Shown here: in pieces, positions 24,120 to 36,810 of the stretch
Position numbering within the stretch: the first letter of the stretch is position 1
How the letters are laid out: each line of letters opens with the position of its first letter
Source: Marasmius tenuissimus
Lineage: Eukaryota > Basidiomycota > Agaricomycetes > Agaricales > Marasmiaceae
Length of the DNA stretch: 64,000 bases
Assembly: GCA_029532415.1 (NCBI GenBank)
Contig: JAQOTA010000054.1
Location: 2,542,001-2,606,000, forward strand
Reading direction: 5' to 3'
Program-made: the position numbers and the translations under genes
The notes under the pieces: generated by a model
Seen by the model: only the letters and a program-made list of their open reading frames with translations
Databases searched by the model: none
What the model was told of the DNA's origin: nothing

Positions 24120-24858
24120 CTATTTCAAGGGATCAAAAGCACTCTGTGCGATCGCAAGTTGCTGATCACCATCGTTGTTCAACGCCTGGACGTGTTCCTT
24201 CAAGATTTCCTGCATGAAACGGCTCAGTAACAGCAGAAGAAGCAAATAGGGGAGACCAACTCACAGGGACCCTATCCCTCAGAGTCTTGGTCACAGCATC
24301 GTGGCCAGCTCGCATTTCGGTGAGTTGAGCTCTCATAGGAGCTCTCAACCATGCCTTATCCTCTATAAAGCTGGAATTTTTCGAAACAATTCCATTGATG
24401 AGCTCCATAAGGACGTGATGGGCCGCTTGGAATTTGCAAAAGATCCTTCCCCCTTGTATGAAGTCGAGATTGGTCGTGTTCTATCCACAGTCCAGCAAAG
24501 GTAAACTCACGATCGAAAGACACGAGCGCGGAAACGACTTGCCATGACTGCTTCACCAATCTTCTCATTCTGAAGCGCGACGTTCACGAACCCTGCCTGG
24601 ATTGCCTGTGCGTATGTGTCAGCCAGGAGCCTGAGCCTCGGTGAACACCGATTGCCGTCTGCAAGTACCTACCACGACATGGCAGACCTGGAGCTCGGAA
24701 GAGCTACCTGGTAAATCTTCGACGGCAGTCTTGACGGGAGGGAAGACGTCTTCACGAAGCTCGTCGGCGTATCGGACTACGTCGTCGACCGCAGTGGCTC
24801 GTGAAAGACTGGTGAGGCCGACCAGGACGGTCAGGACGGTGCTGAAGATGTGGACCAT
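24120..24858 (-). CDS. HsbA-like secreted protein, copy 1
   Basis: Small secreted helical protein resembling the hydrophobic surface-binding protein A / cell-wall galactomannoprotein family. The start ATG at 24858 begins a signal peptide (MVHIFSTVLTVLVGLTSLSRA). Exon 1 continues with DDVVRYADELREDVFPPVKT, a middle part follows, then AHHVLMELINGIVSKNSSFI through KTLRDRVP, and a last exon EILKEHVQALNN to a stop at 24120. It aligns in layout with the paralogue at 26112-26852, with the same intron positions before the last exon. The exon 2/3 boundaries (about 24690-24430) are uncertain: at least two splice solutions keep the frame. Members of this family bind hydrophobic surfaces and may recruit cutinase-like enzymes; for this copy that is inference. 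Confidence 0.68.
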
Positions 24859-26111
24859 TATACAGAGGCTTGTGAGCTTTGGGGTGCCGTGCTGAGACAC
24901 GAGAGAAAGGTCGCTCAATTGACTGTAGTCGCCATACTGCTACCATCCACTTCTTATACCCACAGAAATCCCTCACGATTATCAAGTCGAGTCGTGTACG
25001 CAATGTGACGGACCGAATGGCCAATGTGGTTTGGCGCAACGCCAACTGAGAGGTACCGCTCGCTGTCTGCTTGACAGGTAAATGAACTTGAAGGGAACTA
25101 TGAGACTACACGGTTCCTCCGAAATGGGGGACGCGGATGTCGCGCGAAGACTCCAAATACACACTCTCTCATTGCCAAGCCCAAAAGATCCGGTGTCTCC
25201 GGTGCCTGCGATGAACTTAGACACAGCTAGGGGGGTGAACATGAAGCCTAACGGTTCAACACATATAGTTGAATTTGTGCAGAATTTCTCATTTCTGGTG
25301 TCGAAATACTCACCGGAAACCAAAACGTCATAGTTCTGCTACATATTCCGCAACGAAATAAGATTTTGCCCCAGCTGTGAGACCTGGGCGAACACCAAAT
25401 TGGACTAGGCAATCAGAAGACTGAGCCTCCTCCGGGACCCCAGGCAGGCAGGTGTGCTGGCTCCTCAACTCGCTATACAGATGCTACATCGTCCGGGCAT
25501 CCAGCAACGGCCGACCCTTCAAACTTCAGGCGCTGGACGTTATATATTATATCTGGCATCGGGAAGTATTAACGTAGGGGGCGGGTTCTACGACCTCGTA
25601 AATTCCGGAAGAACAACTATGAGTTGGACCAATCGACCCTATATCTCAGGAAACCACGCTAAACTCGACAGACGTAGCTCACTGGTTGACGCGCAACATC
25701 TCTCGCTTCCTTGCTCTCCGGCAGGGACACATCACAAAAAACCGGGTGAAAGGACATAGCGGTATTTGGATTATCATCCAGTATACTGCAGTATAATCAC
25801 ACCCCACCTAGCGTATATGCCCGTATATAGCTATATCCCGCCGCCCGGTTTCTTGCGATGCAGTGCTTACCGCTGCCTTTTACCCCTTCCGGATAACTGT
25901 TCTTCCAAGACTTTGAAGGGAGAATGCTTGCGATATCATACTCTACAATGACAGGGACAACGAGACGATGGTACAGATACATATTGCTTCGAGCAACAGG
26001 ACGAAGAAAAGATGAGTATTTACGAAAATAGAATCTCGCCAAGAGGGCGGGAAAAACGAACGACAACTCGGTGGCCGGGAAGTTGCGCACCCGCAAGGCG
26101 ATGATAACTCA
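24859..26111. other. 1.25 kb between the two HsbA-like genes
   Basis: Apart from the TATA-like box near 24954 no feature is supported. Small open frames occur on both strands with no domain. Sequence around 25760-25850 is AT-rich with several TATA-like words but no associated coding start. Confidence 0.35.
24950..24958 (-). promoter_or_regulatory. TATA-like box, HsbA-like copy 1
   Basis: Reads TATAAGAAG on the minus strand about 92-100 bases before the ATG. The paralogue has a matching TATAAAGAG at nearly the same distance, which supports a shared core promoter. Confidence 0.45.
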
Positions 26112-26852
26112 TCAAGCAAAAGCCTTCAAGCATTCGTCAAAATGCTGAATTGCGTCGGATCTCAAAGCCATTCCACTGTCCTTCCAAGGGCCCTCCTGGA
26201 AACAAAAGTTGAGAATTTTGAGACAATTCGAACCAAAGGCGACGTACAGGAGATTTTTCCAAGAAATCGTTGGCCACTTTGACATAAGCGGTCTTCAATT
26301 TGCCCATTTGAACGCGGATAGGAGTCTTTAAGCCTGTTTTGTTTCCTGTGAAAGCGGTGCTTTTGCCTTTGAGCTCGTCGATTGGGCTAACAATCTTGGG
26401 GTGGGCCTCCTTAAGTGTGCCCAGAACCCTTGCCGCCTCGTCAGAGGAGACTGAGGGTACGCCCTGGTATTTAGTTCGAAGTCAGCATCACGACGAGCGA
26501 AGGAGTCGTGTGAAGTACACACCTTGATGTCTGAATCAAGTTTGTTCAACGCGTTGAGAAGCCCCACTGCGCCGCTGTTAAGGGCCTGCGGGATTTCCGT
26601 CGGATATGGTCAGCACGGGACTGCGACCAGACTATGCACGGCACGCACCTGTACTTGACTGCCCGTAACCTCGTCAGGCGAGGAGCCCAGGTTTTGAACA
26701 GCGGAGGTGAGTTTAGGGAGGGAGTCTAAGCGGATGTCCTGCATATCCTGCTGGACATCAGCGACGGAAGTTTGGATGCCAACGGGCTTTCCGAGAGAAG
26801 CGGTCGCAAGAGCAACGAGGATGCCTACGACGGTGGTGCAGATGCGGACCAT
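26112..26852 (-). CDS. HsbA-like secreted protein, copy 2
   Basis: Four exons (26655-26852, 26523-26585, 26248-26463, 26112-26195) close in frame to 186 residues. A signal peptide (MVRICTTVVGILVALATASLG) is followed by an all-helical, Ala/Leu-rich domain: VADVQQDMQDIRLDSLPKLT, ALNSGAVGLLNALNKLDSDI, SSDEAARVLGTLKEAHPKIV, then LKTPIRVQMGKLKTAYVKVA. This spacing of helices is that of the HsbA family of small secreted proteins that bind hydrophobic surfaces. The C-terminus (DECLKAFA) carries a lone Cys, so a disulphide within the monomer is unlikely. It is a diverged tandem paralogue of the gene at 24120-24858 on the same strand, and it is the better resolved of the two. Confidence 0.8.
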
Positions 26853-27384
26853 GTTGAATACGAGATGTGAGAACGTTGAGTTGAAGGAAAGACGCGCTGG
26901 AACTACGACAAAGGATAAGTCGCTTGAGGAAAGTTGCCAGGTTGAAGTGCACTCTTTATACTTCCAGACGGCTTGGTTCAGACTCTAAAACCCGAGGTCA
27001 AGGCCACAAACGTATGCTTAAGAAGTGAGAATGCCTGCTTGAGGACCGAGTTGCGAACCTGCGAAGTCTCCGGAGGAGGAAAGCACGACACCAGAGTGTC
27101 TTCGTCTGGCCTTCCTGCATGTGCTCACGTATCCAGGTGATCTCGAATCATCACCAGGTTCACTGAATCGCCAAAGATGGGATCGACTAGAACTCCGAAG
27201 TTCGGGATAGCTCCACCCGTTTTACCAGTGGAAAACACAATAGTGAAAGCAGGAAGGTTGATCTCCCCAAGGAGAACCGACGGGAGGACCACGGTCATCG
27301 AATTGTGAACTAGAAGATCATGAAGTATGCATTAATAGTTCCAGCGACATAAATGGTACCATAAATAATCCAACAGAAACAGTC
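26853..27384. other. 0.5 kb between HsbA-like copy 2 and ERG26
   Basis: Promoter of the HsbA-like gene and 3' region of ERG26; both genes are on the minus strand. Nothing else seen apart from the TATA-like box listed separately. Confidence 0.4.
26952..26960 (-). promoter_or_regulatory. TATA-like box, HsbA-like copy 2
   Basis: Reads TATAAAGAG on the minus strand, about 100-108 bases before the ATG at 26852, matching the placement in copy 1. Confidence 0.5.
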
Positions 27385-28916
27385 CTAGTGAGCGGTCTTA
27401 TGTGTACCACCGACATATTCCGATCGCCACCACTGTTGGTATCGAGAAAGTCAGAAAGATATTTTCAGAAAGTTGGCAAAAGCTCTTACCTCAAACATCA
27501 AATCAACGCCCTCCTGAAGCCCAACTTGGGGTTCGTACCCCAACACCCGGCGGGCCTTCTCGATGTTGTGCCATCTGTTGACACAGCTGTAGGTAACTTT
27601 GAACTTGGTGAGCGCGGGCTCTTTCCCCACTACCCATCCCCACCATTCCGACGCCCAGGCTACAGCGAGGCCCACGCTGGACGACAGAACCATCCGACGG
27701 CGTGAGGTCAAGTGTCCTGGGAACATTGCATCGAGCTTGCGCCATATACACCGTGGCATGTCCCAGAAGTAACAGGGCTCTCCGTTCGTGATGAAGAAAG
27801 CCTGGCCAGCAACCTGCAGAGGATGCATCTCTGGGTTGCTTAGTTTTGACCGGGCGAGAGAGTGTTCGGACATATAATCGAATCGGGTACGTGTGACCGG
27901 GCGATTGGAGGTTTCTTCCGGAGATTGGAACGTCTTTAAGAGTTGTTCGGCATTAGGAGGAGGCGTTACGTATGGACCCAGAGGACGGGCATTGGAAGTT
28001 GGTATCCTTCGGTGCCCTACGGTAAGGTCGATGGGGGGAAGAGAAGTTGTGACCATTTCTAGTTCAGCTTCCGTGAGGTCGGGTATCTCGGTGGGGAGCT
28101 TTTCGAGAGGACCAAGAGGAGGGGCAGGAGGTGGTGTCTCGAGCCTATCCGCCGCAAGAAGATGAGCATGGGCCACGTTCCCAACATATGTCCAATCGAA
28201 GAGGTTGGTGTTGTCACCAATTTGGAAGTGGGTTTTCTTGTCTTCAAAGACGCGGTACAATCCTGCCATGACTTGACGATCCCCAGGGCTACGTGAAGCG
28301 CCATTGTTTGAGTAAAGGAAGAAAAAACAAAGAAAGTAACAGTCGACATACCCAAAGATTCCTGCTGGCCGTAGAGCAACCGTTAGCAACCCGTCCTTGC
28401 CATTGGCGGCGAGAACAGCCTCTTCCGCTTTGGCTTTTGAGTCATTGTAAGCATCCATCGGCTGGTCAGGGAACGGTAAACGTTCGTCCACGTTGACGAG
28501 GTCCTTGCCATTGAACACCACCCCAGCAGAACTCGTAAACACCAGCTTCCTCACGCCGCATTGCTGAGCGGCTGCTATGACTGCTTTCGTTCCGTCGACA
28601 TTCACTTTCCAGTACAATGCGGGATCGCTCAAACCAGCAGGAGGTGAGGCGGTATGCATGATGCATGTCGCGCCGCTCTGGTAAAAACATGAGAATTCAG
28701 TGGAGTGAGAAGAAAGGGATAACACACTTTTCTGAGTGCCGAAGCAACCTGCTCCTGGTCACTGATGTCCGCAGAGTAGAAAGGAACGTCGTGATAGCGC
28801 TGGACAATGTCAAGGACAGAGACAGTATCTCCTCGGTTCAACAGTTGCTGGACGATGTGTCGCCCAACAAAACCGCTCCCACCAATGACCAAGTAGTTGT
28901 CTTTCGAAGGGGCCAT
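27385..28916 (-). CDS. ERG26: Sterol-4-alpha-carboxylate 3-dehydrogenase (decarboxylating)
   Basis: NAD(P)-dependent enzyme of ergosterol synthesis that oxidises the 3-hydroxyl of the 4-alpha-carboxysterol with loss of CO2, part of the endoplasmic reticulum C4-demethylation complex with Erg25 and Erg27. Four exons (28728-28916, 28352-28677, 27490-28288, 27385-27432) close to 453 residues. Visible: Rossmann loop VIGGSGFVGRHIV at the N-terminus; IMHTASPPAGL; VNVDGTKAVIAAA; VFTSSAGVVF; the catalytic pair YNDSK; LRPAGIFGPGDRQVMAGL; and DWTYVGNVAHAHLLAAD. Between the dehydrogenase core and ITNGEPCYFWDMP there is a longer Pro-rich insert than in yeast, about 100 residues. The short last exon (WWRSEYVGGTHKTAH) was placed by phase and is the least certain part. 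Confidence 0.92.
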
Positions 28917-29188
28917 GATATCGCAAGCCAGGAAGAGGTTGTGTGGGGTAAGAGGACTGGGAAGGATACAAAGGTGACCAAGTGGGTCGAACCACAATTT
29001 TGTTCCAATAATATTTTTTCCGTGAATAGGCACGTGACACCATATGCGTAACGCGTCAATTTGAATTTGAATTTCCTGATCCGAACTCGAACCATTTCGT
29101 GCTGATGGTACATGCGCCGAATAGATATGTATACCGTACAGAATGTAAGCTATATAGAAAGCAGTCACAACAAAAAATTCCCAAGTCA

Positions 29189-32100
29189 TCACTCCTCCAT
29201 GGCGTCGTCACTGTCGTCCTCGTCGCTATCCGAATCTTCGCCTTCCGCAACATCAATCTCGTCCAACTCGATATCGTGGTCCGCACCCACATAGGAGTCA
29301 CAGATGACATACAACTTGAGTGAATCATGCTTGCCCTTCGGCAATGTGAATTCGAGCTTGACGTTCTGCGTTTTGGTGACCGTCACTCGTTTGATGACGA
29401 GTAGCTGTTTGGTGGAATGCTCTCCGACTACAAGCCACCAGTTGGCCATCTTTTTGCCAGGGTAGTACGGCGCAACGACTGCTTGATCGCTCTCACTGGG
29501 TCCTTCGTCCTCGTCGTCTGCGTCGCGCGAGAGAGCAACCTGGAGAACGATGGGTGCACCCGCCGTGTAGTCTCCTTTCACGAGCTGATGGTTGACCTCC
29601 AGCGTCGGGTAGGAGTTGACAAAGGCGGCCACATCATGCCTAAAGAACAAGCCGAGTCAGAAACGGAGCCAGTAGTTTACGAAGACGGATCTTACATCTG
29701 GGCCTGTGACATCTGCAGAAGCTTATCTCTGTCGTTGTCCTCCATCTCCATTACGTCGTATACGGTCTTGACACCTGCGTCCTCGCATCGTTTTATGACC
29801 TACAAGCAGGACCGTATTGTAAGCAAAAGAACCATTTCATAGCTCACTTCGACCTACCTCTGCTTCGAAATGGGGGATCTGCTTCAATGCCGAATCTCTG
29901 TCCCACACTGCCTGAACACACATCTGAGCAAGATCCATCGCTCCGAGTGCGCTCAACCAGGCATTTGAAGACATGACATCCACACAAGCAGACAACAATG
30001 TAAGAGCCTTCTCCAGAATCAACTTCTGATCCGCGACCAAATCTGCCGGAAGCTGGATTCGACTGAAATGTGCTTGCAGCAGAAGGAAGGTCTTGAAGTG
30101 TGGGGCTTCGAAATTGACGCTGCTGGAGTCGAGCTTGACAGGAACACGATCGTACAGCCGTTTGAGTATAACGTCCTCGTGGCGGCGGATGGGAATAGTT
30201 TCGAATTCGGCGGATGAGGCGACAACTTCGAGGAGGCCTTTGAGTTTGGTGCGCTCCTTGAGGGAAAGGGTGAAGACCTCGACGGTGACATCTGGGCAGA
30301 CATATGAGTATCAGAATATACCCAACACGGAGACAAGGAACTCACAAGATATGTTGTAGTAGGCGGCAATCATGCCCAAGTTGAGCGGTGTTATGTCCAT
30401 CTCGTCCTCTGACAGAAGAATGAGAACGCTACAGGTGGGTGACAATTGAAAAAGCTTACCGATGGCGATACACCTTGAGTTTACAAGGTCTTGCAAAGTG
30501 TTTTCTACTAACTCCGAGAGATGGTCCGATAGGTGCTGGTGGCTGACGTTGTGAAGGTTGTAGTAGTTGGGATTTTGGGTCATGCGGCGGTAGAAGTATG
30601 TCCATGTCAGAATGTCCTATCGGGATATCGCGTTAGTAACCAGCCCATTCTGATATTTAAAACTCGTACCATGGCATCCTGTTTGTTCTCGATGGTCTTC
30701 ACCGCGATCTCTGCCAGGAAGTAATCGTGCAGCATGTGCGTCGGCAAATGACTCTCAATGGGTAGACCTTCAGCCAGGAACTTCTTGTAGAAGTCCTTCT
30801 TCGTCTGTTGGCACATCAGTATGCATCGGCTACGTTCGTCTTCCCTCGGTCGACAGGCGCGTCCCATCATTTGGAGGACGTCCAGAATGGAGTAGTCGAT
30901 GTACCGATGCTCCTTTCCTTCGTAGTATTGAGTCCCCATGAGGATGACCATGTAGCTGGCTACTGGTAGGGTCCAGGCCGTGTCCTGAAGGAAGAGTTTA
31001 GTGAAGAACGACCTAAGGACACGCGCGATAATGATATACGGACCTTGGATGCGACCAACACCTGCACCGCGCCACTTTCGAACAACCTCTGCACGATTCT
31101 CTTGTCCTGAGCATCAAGTGCCTCATGATAGTAACCGATACCGTGTTTCAGCGTTTCCTTGAGACCCTCGTCCCGCAAATGGTTTAGATGAACCTCCAGG
31201 TCGCTCAATTCGACGTTCAAGAATCGATCGGGGTTTTCATCTGCAGCACAGTGGACGAGGAGGTCGTCGACCGTCATGCGACATTGTTTCCTGGACGGCA
31301 CAAAGATAATGGCGGGTTTGGTGGGGGAGTACTCGCAGATTGCAAGGTAAGCTGGCTTCGACATCGCGATCATGAGTGAAGGGAAATGAGGAATGGTAAA
31401 TGATTGGAGGTGGATGTCAAGATCGAGGGGTCGAGCGCTGGCAATGAAAGCGTATCAGAATGGTCGAGTGGGAAAGTCAGGAAGATACTCACCTCGGAGA
31501 GAAGTTGAAAATCGCGTGAGATGGAGCGCCCATCCATTCTCCGAGATCCCTCGCATTGGAGAGGGAAACGCCACAGGCTACGATACGGGTCTTGATTTCC
31601 GTTTGCGCAGACACATATCGAGTGCGGGAGATGATAACTTCGTACGTGGGCCCGACGTCACCGCCAACAAGGTGAACTTCGTCGGCGATGAGGAGAGCAA
31701 GGTTCTGGACATTCTTCCGCTGCCTCCATCGCCGGGAAATGACATCCCACTGAAAGAAAACTCATGAGAAACCTTTAGAATTTGTACGTGGAACTACGCT
31801 TACCTGTGATGGCGTACAGATAATGACGTCACCCTTCTCAAGGAGTCGTAGGTCCGCACTCGTTTCACCTGTCAAGGCGACGAATTCCTTGTCCAAGTCG
31901 GCAAACTTGGTTTGCCACTCTTTCAATCGCATGTCAACCATCTCTTGGTATGGCTCTATGCATACTGCGCGGGCAGCTTGAGGCTTGCTCCATAACCGCA
32001 GCAAAGCAAACTCAGCACAGATGGTCTTGCCACTCCCAGTAGGTGCTCCGATGAACACGTTCTCGTCCGCAGTATACAGGGCCTGGAAAACTTGTGTCTG

Positions 32101-35100
32101 GATCTTGTTGAAGTTGGTAATCGACGAAGAATAGATCTTCTCGAAGTGCTTGTTGTGTAGGGCGGATGTTGGGAGCGATTGCAAGTCGAGGAGAGGGGTT
32201 GGGGGAGGGAATTTCTCCGGCAGGATGAGGTGTTTGAATGAGATAGGTAGCCTTGTTTCCGCGTGCAGCCACCTGTCTGAGATGACCGAGATGTAGTAGT
32301 TGGGGGGAACAGGCTCGAACATTGGCACGGTGAAGGTGACGTTGTGCTCATCCTCAGCATAGCGTTGCAAGAGAACGAAGGAATCATGGAAGAGTATGAC
32401 TTCCCCATCGACATCCTCGACTAAGATCCAGAATGTTTCGGCGCCGCCATGAATCTTCTCATCCCACCGGAAGTCGGGGACGATCGTAAGTTCAATCCGA
32501 AGGAGAGACCGCGTGATAGGTTGCACCTGCGCCTGAAGCCTTGAGGAGTCCGTCAGCCCCGCCACGAGCTCAGCTACAGACAAAACTCACTGAAGTTTCG
32601 GGAAGCTGTGAACCAGTCGATGGACTAAGCGCCCAGCATTTGGGATGCCAATCAATTCCCCGATTTCCGGAGGGGTCTAGAGCAATAAGGATTAGAGAAA
32701 AGGTCAATCATGAGATGTGTTAGATGCTTACCAGATCGAAGTACCGATACCAGGGCTAACAACAATCAAGTCAGCCCGAGACAAATTGGGGAATTATGGA
32801 AGAAAACTTACGAATTGTTTTCCCTCCGCTTTGCGCACGACATCGGTGGGAACTCCCTTGAACTGACGAAGGGGAGTCATGGACCCCCACCTATGTTATG
32901 GTCAGTATTGAAATATTCCTTTTAGATGGGAGCGCTCACATTCGCTTCTCAACCATTTTGCATAGGTCGAGTGCGGCCTTCGCGGGAACAGCCCAACCAC
33001 GCTTCAAGCAGATCTCGAACATAGCCCGGATGATACTAGGAATAAGAGATTGGCATGATGATGGGGCGGAGTTGAGGTAGATACTCACCGGCCTGCCGAC
33101 TGCTGTACGAAGACCATATCCGCCAACAGGACAAAACCTACAATGATCGCATATTAGATAATCTATATCGGAGTGCAAAGCGGAGAGCGCACCGTCAAGC
33201 TTGAGCTGTGAGATGTAAGCCTGGAGTAGAACATTGATCTTCGCAGCCGGTTCTTCAACGCTTTCCTTCACTGGTATCGGCACTCGTTCAAGCAACCTCG
33301 CAAGTTCAATCTTCTCCTCTTGACGTACCTAACAACAAGACATTCAGTATTGTCGATATGAGATATGTGGTGAATCACGCACCGGGATGAGCTTGAATTC
33401 ATTCGACAAAGCGAAGACCCTGAACAGCTCCAGCATGGACATTGTAGGTCTCAAATGCTGGTTGTAGACCATCATCGACTTGTGAGTGACGTAGTAATGA
33501 GACGCGATTCTGCCGAGTTCCGTGCTCTGGAATCGTCCGGATGCTCGTTCGTACTTGAGTAGCTGGCACTTCTCCAGAAGAACGGCTGCCGAATGTACTA
33601 TGTCCGCACGTTTTTGTACCAAACCGTCATCATCTTCCTGATAGTCGACACCAACACTGTAGAGACCCGGGGATCTCAACATCCGGACGTACCTAAGCAA
33701 AGTATAATCAGTTTATACGACCAAAGCCCACGACTATCAGACTCACAGGTAGGTGTATCCCAACCACTGAACGGCTTCATCCCGGTTCTTGATGGTACCC
33801 AAAACAATCTCGGCATTCAAGTTATCCGCAAGCTTCGACACAAACTGGGACTCGATGGGGAGTTGCTGGTTGAGCAAGCTCAGGTAGTACTGCAGTTCGG
33901 AGTGATTCGTGATGATGATACCCTCTCCGAACGTGTCGTACTGTGGTCTACCTGCACGACCCAGCATCTGCAGCACATCCTGGGATGACAATTCCGTCCA
34001 GCGACCCTTCTCCGGGTTATAGATCTGGGTTCCCTTGATGATGACTGAGTGGGCGGGCAAGTTGACACCCCATGCTAACGTAGCCGTGCAGACCAGCACC
34101 TGGACTGAGCCATCAGCGAACAGCTCCTCGACCAGACCACGGTCTTCCCGAGACATTCCAGCGTGATGTATCGCAAAGCCGAAGGGAAGGAGATCCTTTA
34201 GATTTGGGTCCTTGACGTTGGCGGATTCTTCCTGCAAGATCTCCCGGGTTGCTCCATCAGGGCGAACAAACTGAGTGATAGTCTCCTTCTCCATAGCCAT
34301 GTCCCTCAGAAACTTGGCCGTCTTGGCTGTTTCCTTCCGAGAGTGGACGAAGACGAGAGACTGGTTCTTTCCCGCTTGATCAAGGACCTTCTCGTAACAG
34401 ACCTCGTTCATGATCTGGTAGCGTTTAATAGCCTTCTTCTCGGTGATACCAACAAACTGCTGCTGGAGACCACATGGGCGATAAGATGCGTCGAAGTAGA
34501 ATAGGCCTTTCTTCTCATCGACACGAAGGAATGTGGCAACGTCCTGGTAGTTCGGTAGAGTGGCTGAGAGACCAACTAGACGAACGTACTCCCCGGTTTG
34601 TTCCATCCGTCTGATGGTCCGCGCTATAATACTCTCCAATACGGGGCCACGCTCGTCGTGAAGAAGGTGAATCTCGTCGATGATGATGAGTCGGACAAGG
34701 TTGGTATAACTCGTGTCGGTGCTCTTTCTCGTGATTACATCCCACTTCTCTGGCGTAGTGACGATGATTTGGGTCTCTGCAATCTGTTGCTTGGTCATTT
34801 GAGAGTCTCCAGTCAATTCGCCAACTTTGATCCCAAACACCTTCAGCCTCGCTGTGAAGTTGCCGACCATCTCCTGCACGAGTGCTTTCATCGGTGCGAC
34901 GTAGACGATCTTAAAGGCATCAAGGTCGAACGTTCCGGTGGCCTCATCTCGATATTTGCCTAGTTCGTTTAGAACAGTCAACATGGCGACGTTGGTCTAG
35001 TGAATTTGTAAGCTTTTGTGCGGCGACGTTCAATGAGCAAACACGTACCTTTCCGGCACCCGTTGGTGCACAAAGAAGAATAGGTTCGTCGGTACCAAAA

Positions 35101-36617
35101 GCAATGGGATATAGTCTGCTCTGGACACGATTGAGGGTTTTGACAGTGAATGCCTCCCGTGCCCAAGCTGGCATGTCGGATATGGGGACGCTGTCGCCGG
35201 CGGCAGTAGGCTTCGATTTCGGCGCAGGAACGTGTATTTCTTCGTAACCCTTCTTCGCGCGCTTGAAGGATCCCTCCGGGAGTTTACACTTCTTATTGGA
35301 CATTAGATGGCCACCCTGGCTGAAGGCCATGCTGTCCAGATCCACTGTTTTCTTCGGTTGAACGGTAGAGCCTGGGGCCAGGTTGGCCTTCTTGGATACC
35401 TGTACAGCAGGTTTCTCGTCCACGTCCATCGCGTCTGGAGCGCGAGCTTTCGCTTGCCTGTCTCCAGCCAGCTCCCGTAGAATCCAACCGACGCCCTTCT
35501 CCCGCATCGCGACTTCAACGTTAACACGTTCATCCGCGTCACTGCGCATGAGTTTCGTACACCAAACAATGACATCGCGGTTTTTGAGGAATTTTGTCGT
35601 GATGTGGAAGCTCTGGTAGTCGAAAAGCTCCATCAACTGGTTTTCGCAGTCACGGAGACCAGACTCGGAGCCAAGAATAGAAAGCACGGACGCAGCCTTG
35701 TCAGCCGCTGTGACTGGGTCGGGATAGATCTCCGAAACCTGTCTTTGAACCCAGAATGCGTCGATGGAATGAGGTGAGACGATATTCTTGTCGGATTTCG
35801 CCTTCTTATCCTTGGACGCCTCACCACCTATCACCAACTCCTCTTCACCAACATCACCTCCATCTGGTACTTCTTCGTCTGCAGCAGCCTCTTCCTCGTC
35901 CTCATCTGAATCCTCCTTCACCTCGTAGCCCTCTTCATCTTCTTCTTCGTCCTCCTCTTCATCGAATACCACGGCGACTCCGACCTCGTCGTCTATTTCT
36001 GCCTCCTTGCGCTCGACATCAGGGTCTGCCATTTCTTCATCTTCTGCGCCATAGTCTGTGATCTTTTTGGAGAGATTGACGAGCTGAGAGAAGGTTTCTG
36101 ACGGTATTGGTCCAATGATCTCCTCTATCTCCTTCTTCTTGTCGAAATCCTTCAGTCCCTCATTCTTCAGCGTCTCCAGCACGGTATCTGCCGCACTGCG
36201 CACAATATCCTGTGCCTGGTCTCCCAAAGCCGTGTGTACTGACGATAATATGTGCTGATACACGTCCCGAGTTTCTGCCGTCCGTGGCCTATAGGTCAGA
36301 CCCTCTACATCGTTTGTTGACTCGAGAATGTCGGCGTAGCCAAACGCGTTCGAGGCCTCCGCCTTGCGTTTTGCCTGCTTCTCCGAAGGGTCCTGGCGGT
36401 CGGCAGCCTTTTTCTTCTTTTTATCCATGTCCTTGGGTGCCTGCCTTTGCACGCGAGAACCCATCTCTTTGGGGTCAATTCGACCCGCGAGAGAAGTTGG
36501 CGCACCATCTGGTTCCTTGTCTCTTCGCGGAAGAGCAGAACGGTCTGCTGTGAGAACTAGGGAAGAGATGGCGCCATAGTTGTACTGGGAAAGATCTTGA
36601 CGCTGTCCTCCCGACAT
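29189..36617 (-). CDS. BRR2: Pre-mRNA-splicing helicase BRR2
   Basis: Ski2-like RNA helicase of the U5 snRNP that unwinds U4/U6 to activate the spliceosome; nuclear. The 7.4 kb gene has many short introns and codes for about 2,150 residues. The first exon (35049-36617, 523 codons) holds the N-terminal region with [12 protein letters not shown] near the start, an unusually long Glu/Asp run at about residues 210-285, and ends exactly within the Walker A motif APTGAGK. The second exon continues cassette 1: [29 protein letters not shown]. Sec63 domain 1 follows (about 33700-32900), then cassette 2 with GAPTGSGKT near 32040 and DEVH near 31690, and a second Sec63 domain ending DDSDDAMEE. Both cassettes keep Walker A, as in other Brr2 proteins. 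Intron boundaries in the second half were not all solved. Confidence 0.93.
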
Positions 36618-36810
36618 GGTCGTGAACCAAGAATGAGGGCCTTGGTGAGGACGAGCGGTTTTAGTGTCGAACCAAGTCAAAACTTTTCCGCTAGTCAAAG
36701 CCTCGGGACCGCTGACATAATAGATCACGTGTACAACCACCTCTTCTCTTCACCGTCACGTTCAGCGACGACCAACAGAGTCCTCGTCGCGTTTCCTCTC
36801 GCTACCAGCC
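36618..36810. promoter_or_regulatory. Shared promoter interval of BRR2 and the borealin-like gene
   Basis: The two start codons, pointing away from each other, are only 193 bp apart. Both cores must lie here. I see no TATA box; the stretch has pyrimidine-rich runs (cctcttctcttcacc) close to the plus-strand start. Head-to-head housekeeping pairs of this spacing are common in fungi. Confidence 0.6.
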
